From NCBI GenBank assembly GCA_028282195.1, contig JANQII010000040.1, positions 1 to 55,361 of the forward strand: DNA of 55,361 bases. Direction: 5' to 3'. Numbering within the stretch: the first letter of the stretch is position 1; every line of letters begins with the position of its first letter. This DNA comes from Prolixibacteraceae bacterium. GTDB taxonomy: Bacteria > Bacteroidota > Bacteroidia > Bacteroidales > Prolixibacteraceae. Below are positions 51,226 through 55,361 of the stretch, piece after piece. The notes under the pieces are model-generated. The model searched no databases and was not told the origin of the DNA. It worked only from the letters and a program-made list of their open reading frames with translations. A program made the translations under genes and the position numbers.

Positions 51226-53157
51226 TTATCTTCTCTGTGTCATTTTCATGATACGCTGCTTAAGCTTACTTTCTCCTTCAACATACAATTCGATGACATA
51301 ACGCCCGTCTTTTAAATCTTCGAGGTTTAAGTCAAACGTTTTGCTTTTCACATTTTCAAAAGGAAATACTTTTACGGTATCACCATCTGCAAGCACATCA
51401 ATTTTGCCTTTGGCAGCTTCCTCCAAATGAACCATTAGCTGTGTTGAAGTAGTGATTCTCCTTGGGTGAAGCATAAAGAAACTTTGCTCAACAGTTGTAT
51501 CAATACGTGGTGTAAGGCTCGTTGTAAAATCAAGCTGCTCCCCTACTCCACAATCGCTTTCAAAACGGTGCAGGATTCTTCCATCCAAATCAGATAAATA
51601 CATATATCCAAAGCCATATTGCGGCATAAACCAGAACTCCAAACCATTATGTGCAGTATCTTGCAAAGCAATCCGGTAATTTCCTTCAGGCAACATCAAT
51701 GTGTCGTTGTAAATTGTATTTGAATCAGTTATTGCAGCAGTACGCTCAAATACAACTTCCATTTTTTCATCTAAAACCTGAATAGTATTGTCTTCGGGCT
51801 GATTGTTCGACTTATAAGTTAATACCATTTTCTCTGGCATTTCTTTAGGCGAATTAAAATCAACTTGCATTGAATTATCAGCTCCCCACTGATCATCTTC
51901 CCCATTAGGTTCACTCAATTCTACAAAAAATACATTCTTACCAAAATCGAAATCAACTTTCCCCGGCAAAACAATCACTTCTTCTTCATAAAAATCTAAA
52001 TCCCCTGTCCATGAAAAAGACTTCGTTTCAAAACCTTCAGTGCCGTAGTAAATGGTTAATGTTTGAAGTACCTCACGCCCCAGGTTTCTAATTACAATCC
52101 GAGGTTCAAAACATGAAGGGTTTAACCGGTTTAATTCAGGGGCATCATTGGGTACCAGAATTTCTTCTAAAGCTACATCAAACTGTTTTTCAGGCTTTTT
52201 ATACTGAAATAGAATTGCATTAATATTTTCATTGGCCTGAATTCTTTCAGAAGCTGTATAAGGCTCAATTTCAAAATCAATTATGTGCTTTTGCTTCGTG
52301 ATGGGAAAATCAATCAAATCCGGTTTTTGCAGGTCACCGGGACACCAGTATGCGCGATCGAATATCCAGGTACCACCTTGTGGGTAGAGGTTATTATCAC
52401 CACATTCTTTCCACATATCGCGATGATCAATCACTTCTCCATCAACCAATATTTCACGCCAGCGACTGCAAAATTCGCTGCAATATTTTGGGGCATCCAT
52501 TCCATGACCTGTGTGCTGAACCCGGATTCGGCCAAAATCAGCTGTAGTATCTATCTCCAATTCGACAGGAGCGAGTGATTTTTCTATTGGTTTATCAGGA
52601 TTCCCATAGCTAAATGAGCCATTGTAAACTTCCTCGTATTTAACCATTTCTGCCACAAGATCACCTAAAACAAATTCAAAATTTAGATGTAAGTCCCAGC
52701 CTACTTCCGGACTTTCATAGCCAGAATGCAAGTACTCAATTTCAACACTATCCCTTAATATAGAAGCATAATCGGTTACATCAACACGCCATTTCCAGTC
52801 CCAGTCTTGTTTAAAATTGCTTCCATAAGGCGTTAGCATTCTGCCCAATTCCAAATTAAGTGAATCTCCCTTTACGCCACCTACCCGTCGAATAGTAATG
52901 TGATCGAGATAATCCCAGTGGGCAATTTTAATCGAATCAGGATGACCTAAAGTCAAATCCATAAACACACGGCGGACCTGCGCATCTTTTGCAGGAAAAA
53001 CGCCCCATGCCGGAAAGAAGTTAACGCCTTTGTGCGGGTTACAAACAATCGTTACATGATTATGGGTTGTAACGGTTTGAGTAATTTTTTCAGGTTTAGT
53101 CCGGATACAGCTCATTAATACAATTGAGCAAAAAACAAATGGTAGTAAAGATCTCAT
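51226..53157 (-). CDS. PNGase F-family peptide-N-glycosidase, lipoprotein
   Basis: About 643 residues from the preferred ATG at 53157 (the in-frame start at 53187 adds ten polar residues before the lipobox). The signal MRSLLPFVFCSIVLMSC is lipidated. Two jelly-roll domains of PNGase F follow: AHWDYLDHITIRR (D92, numbered from 53187, corresponds to the catalytic Asp of PNGase F) and GHGMDAPKYCSEFCSRW, with E238 between paired cysteines as in the C-x-E-x-C catalytic motif, then LYPQGGTW..RAYWCPG. The last 330 residues have no counterpart in the 314-residue mature PNGase F and are beta-rich. The enzyme should release N-glycans from asparagine at the cell surface. Specificity beyond the fold is inferred. 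Confidence 0.9.
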   Translation of the reverse strand: MRSLLPFVFCSIVLMSCIRTKPEKITQTVTTHNHVTIVCNPHKGVNFFPAWGVFPAKDAQVRRVFMDLTLGHPDSIKIAHWDYLDHITIRRVGGVKGDSLNLELGRMLTPYGSNFKQDWDWKWRVDVTDYASILRDSVEIEYLHSGYESPEVGWDLHLNFEFVLGDLVAEMVKYEEVYNGSFSYGNPDKPIEKSLAPVELEIDTTADFGRIRVQHTGHGMDAPKYCSEFCSRWREILVDGEVIDHRDMWKECGDNNLYPQGGTWIFDRAYWCPGDLQKPDLIDFPITKQKHIIDFEIEPYTASERIQANENINAILFQYKKPEKQFDVALEEILVPNDAPELNRLNPSCFEPRIVIRNLGREVLQTLTIYYGTEGFETKSFSWTGDLDFYEEEVIVLPGKVDFDFGKNVFFVELSEPNGEDDQWGADNSMQVDFNSPKEMPEKMVLTYKSNNQPEDNTIQVLDEKMEVVFERTAAITDSNTIYNDTLMLPEGNYRIALQDTAHNGLEFWFMPQYGFGYMYLSDLDGRILHRFESDCGVGEQLDFTTSLTPRIDTTVEQSFFMLHPRRITTSTQLMVHLEEAAKGKIDVLADGDTVKVFPFENVKSKTFDLNLEDLKDGRYVIELYVEGESKLKQRIMKMTQRR

Positions 53158-53414
53158 TTTCTTGTCAGGTTTTATAATTAGAATCAAAATTCAAATGCCA
53201 GTCGGAACAAAGCTTCATCTATTTCTGCACCCACAACACGATGGGCACTGTCCTACTTTATATGAACTTGTAAAGACAAGCCAAAATAAGGCATTTTTTG
53301 AGCTATTAAAAAATTACGGGAAAAACAATTATCAGAAAAACAACAGGATGATAAAATCACGAAAAGACGGACAAAAGAAATGGGTTCCATCTGTATAAAA
53401 TGAACTTTTATTTG

Positions 53415-54437
53415 TCAGTCGCCCTTAGGAAGATGTTCCCACCGGACCAGGTAAGACTCATCCCCGTTATGAATCATCGAAATCCCCCATGTTAACTTGT
53501 TCAGGCCTTTATCTCCAGTTAAATCAGGTCGAAATGCGCCTGGCGCATTTGGCCTTTTATCCCGATCAATTTTTACGGATAAGGGATTGCCGGTAAAATC
53601 GATCCCATCTGATGCATATTCAAAAGTGCAACTAATAGAAGCCAGGCACGCTATTCCCTGATTCTGTTTCCATAAAAACACTTCATGGCTTTGATCAAGG
53701 ATTGGATTACCTTCATATTTGATAAAAGGTCCCGTTGGACTTTCTGACATTGCTACCCCCATTTGGGTATGGGCCGGGCCACTTTGCCCATCAGCATATC
53801 GTCTTCCTTTGTAATAAAGCCGGTATTCTTTTTCTTTTTTAAGCAATACTGCATCATCAACCCGGTAACTGTCAAAATGGTCATGATCTGAACTAACAGA
53901 CAATACCGGATCATCAGAGCATCTTACAAATGGTCCTTCCGGGCTTTTCGATTGAGCAACCCCAATAGCCGTGTAATCATTTACAGCGTTATTCTCAAAA
54001 AGGCCTTCTTCATTGGTTGGCGTTGGCATAACACCAGTATAATAAAGATAATATGTATCACCAACTTTAATCATATTGGGCGTAAAAACGGCCTGTCTAT
54101 CCCATTGCCCTTTTTCCCCTACGCCAAGGACCTCCCCAATTTCAGTCCAGTTATGACCATTATCTTCTGAAAAAGCAGCCCATATTGTCCCCCAGTACCC
54201 AGGGCTCCTGCCATAAACTTTGGTATAATAGACATAGTGTTTATCGCCAACTTTTATGATATCACTGTTATCACGTCGTGTGCACCCTTTTTCATATCCA
54301 ATCCCCGTCACATTTTCAAATTGAAATTCCTTCAACTGGAAGTATGATTTTATCTCATCCAGGTTTTTCATCCCGGGATTTGTCTTACACCCCAGGATAC
54401 CCCCCAAAAAAACGATTGTAACAAATAGTATACGCAT
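53415..54437 (-). CDS. GH117 family alpha-neoagarobiose hydrolase-like lipoprotein
   Basis: About 340 residues from ATG 54437 (an earlier in-frame ATG at 54467 precedes the lipobox signal MRILFVTIVFLGGILGC). It is a five-bladed propeller with the GH117 signatures GCTRRDNSD (catalytic Asp region), GKGQWDRQAVFTPN, FDSYRVDDAVLL and YYKGRRYADGQSGPAHTQMGVA, interrupted for length here. Known GH117 enzymes release 3,6-anhydro-L-galactose from neoagarobiose; many others are of unknown specificity. It lies downstream of a RbsD-like gene in the same direction. Confidence 0.85.
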   Translation of the reverse strand: MRILFVTIVFLGGILGCKTNPGMKNLDEIKSYFQLKEFQFENVTGIGYEKGCTRRDNSDIIKVGDKHYVYYTKVYGRSPGYWGTIWAAFSEDNGHNWTEIGEVLGVGEKGQWDRQAVFTPNMIKVGDTYYLYYTGVMPTPTNEEGLFENNAVNDYTAIGVAQSKSPEGPFVRCSDDPVLSVSSDHDHFDSYRVDDAVLLKKEKEYRLYYKGRRYADGQSGPAHTQMGVAMSESPTGPFIKYEGNPILDQSHEVFLWKQNQGIACLASISCTFEYASDGIDFTGNPLSVKIDRDKRPNAPGAFRPDLTGDKGLNKLTWGISMIHNGDESYLVRWEHLPKGD

Positions 54438-54527
54438 AGCTATTATTTTATTTCTTGTTTTAACCATCTTAATTGCGCCAATGAAACTGATTGGTGATTT
54501 ATAGTATTGACAGGAAGAGAGGTATTA

Positions 54528-55082
54528 TCAGTCACTCATTTGTTTACGCATCTTACTTTCTTGTTCCGCATTCCAATACCCGCAATCAAGACGAAGAAAC
54601 ACGGAAGTATAAGGAATCGTAAGATTTGTCTTTAAAACCAGAATGTGGAACGTTTCTGCCGCTTCATCAATCGTTGCAATTAAGTCTTCATGCAACTTTT
54701 TAGTTATGTTTCTCCCTTTCAACAATTGATTTAATTCATTTCTGTATTCTTCAATCCCTTTTGCCTCAGCCTCAGGTACAAAATCAATTTCTTTATCAAG
54801 AAAAACCTCAGCATAAACATGAGGTGCTTCATCAACAGCTTTAAGAACTTCTTTTACCACATCCAACTGATCCCCATTGGTTGCAACTGTTTTTATTGCA
54901 GGCTTGCTTTGGAAAGGATAAGCTGCATCAACAACCAATATCCAGTTCCGGTGTCCATGTAACTGAAGTTGTTCTTTAAGTTCATGCCGCCAATTGGAAT
55001 TATTACTTTGAGAAAAGGATTGAAATACCAGGAAAACAGAGCTAATAAGCAATACACATCTTTTTAAAATCAGAGTCTGCAT
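54528..55082 (-). CDS. RbsD/FucU-like secreted protein
   Basis: A 184-residue exported protein with a signal peptide (residues about 1-25) and an RbsD/FucU fold: LHGHRNWILVVDAAYPFQSK resembles the H-G-x-x-x-x-(I/L)-x-x-x-D-A-x-(Y/F)-P start of ribose pyranase and fucose mutarotase. A secreted version is unusual because known mutarotases are cytoplasmic. It is the first gene of a minus-strand pair with GH117, separated by 60-90 bp. Sugar anomer interconversion outside the cytoplasm is a plausible but unproven role. Confidence 0.75.
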   Translation of the reverse strand: MQTLILKRCVLLISSVFLVFQSFSQSNNSNWRHELKEQLQLHGHRNWILVVDAAYPFQSKPAIKTVATNGDQLDVVKEVLKAVDEAPHVYAEVFLDKEIDFVPEAEAKGIEEYRNELNQLLKGRNITKKLHEDLIATIDEAAETFHILVLKTNLTIPYTSVFLRLDCGYWNAEQESKMRKQMSD

Positions 55083-55179
55083 GTTTTATAATTTTTTTTG
55101 TAACTAAAATTATCCCAAATAAACCAATAAAAAGGAGTTCATATCATGAATAAAAGTGTACAAATAATGAAACACCCTT

Positions 55180-55361
55180 AGTAACTGTTAGGAATTTATC
55201 CTTTTATTTTATTATGCGTCTTACCTGCCAGCCGGCAGGCTGGTTTCGGTTATGCTACGTTGAATTTTCCTTAAATAGCGGTGCTATTCGCGTCAAATTC
55301 GCCTTGCCTAACCAAAAAATACGCTATAATAATTCTAAAAAACAATTTCCTAACAGTTACT
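55180..55361. repeat. MITE-like palindromic element, family I, copy 2 (182 bp, reaches window end)
   Basis: AGTAACTGTTAGGAATT (55180-55196) and AATTTCCTAACAGTTACT (55344-55361) are inverted repeats. The core matches the element at 29554-29736 (ATCCTTTTATTTTATTATG, GAATTTTCCTTA, CAAATTCGCCTTGCCTAACC, AATACGC and TAATAATTCT). The ends differ from copy 1 but each pair is internally complementary. The right end coincides with the end of the window, so anything beyond is unknown. Confidence 0.85.

Noticed and set aside
53158-53414. A small plus-strand open frame between the PNGase F and GH117 genes.
   Set aside because: It has no ribosome-binding site, no recognisable domain, and overlaps the likely promoter region of the minus-strand PNGase F gene.

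Overview
The window looks like a chromosomal segment from a free-living, polysaccharide- and glycoprotein-degrading member of the Bacteroidota, most likely the Marinilabiliales/Prolixibacteraceae type. Evidence: a SusC/SusD pair with an ECF sigma/FecR switch, many secreted glycoside hydrolases, a reg_prop/Y_Y_Y histidine kinase, TAnnTTTG-type -7 promoter motifs, weak Shine-Dalgarno sites, and an AT-rich composition. The genus is inference. I saw no rRNA, tRNA or CRISPR array.

Layout. 1-2.6 kb: a nucleotidyltransferase-HEPN protein and an unknown helical protein whose upstream region is a nine-copy, exactly 21-bp tandem array. 2.6-9.1 kb: a tightly packed, very AT-rich six-gene cassette with two proteins of unknown family, a complete NitT/TauT-type ABC importer and a B12-domain radical SAM enzyme; it looks acquired and is the best candidate for an undescribed pathway. 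9.2-11.5 kb: a group II intron on the minus strand, apparently inserted in a palindromic dispersed repeat that had already disrupted a small secreted-protein gene. 11.6-24.1 kb: amino-sugar genes (GH109, GH20, a GntR regulator, and a remnant kinase fused to a transporter tail), an S9 peptidase, and two unusual membrane-spanning regulators (LamG or Kelch outside, SARP-like winged helix inside). 24.5-38 kb: a minus-strand polysaccharide utilization locus, sigma-FecR-SusC-SusD-DUF3823 followed by GH43, a clan-A hydrolase, GH43 and GH2. 38-42.3 kb: an integrase remnant and an orphan two-component sensor kinase. 42.4-48.9 kb: a TetR-controlled export operon (LolA-like protein, outer-membrane barrel, RND/MMPL permease, class III nucleotide cyclase) with two matching operators. 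49.3-55.1 kb: glycosylasparaginase, CutC-like protein, a PNGase F-family lipoprotein, GH117 and an RbsD/FucU-like secreted protein.

How the parts may work together. PNGase F, glycosylasparaginase, GH20, GH109 and the remains of a GntR/ROK/MFS amino-sugar operon are consistent with stripping and using N-glycans and GalNAc/GlcNAc. The 24-38 kb locus is a separate glycan system whose substrate cannot be read from sequence alone. The intergenic regions hold many palindromic MITE-like elements; two share a core but have different, internally compensated terminal repeats.
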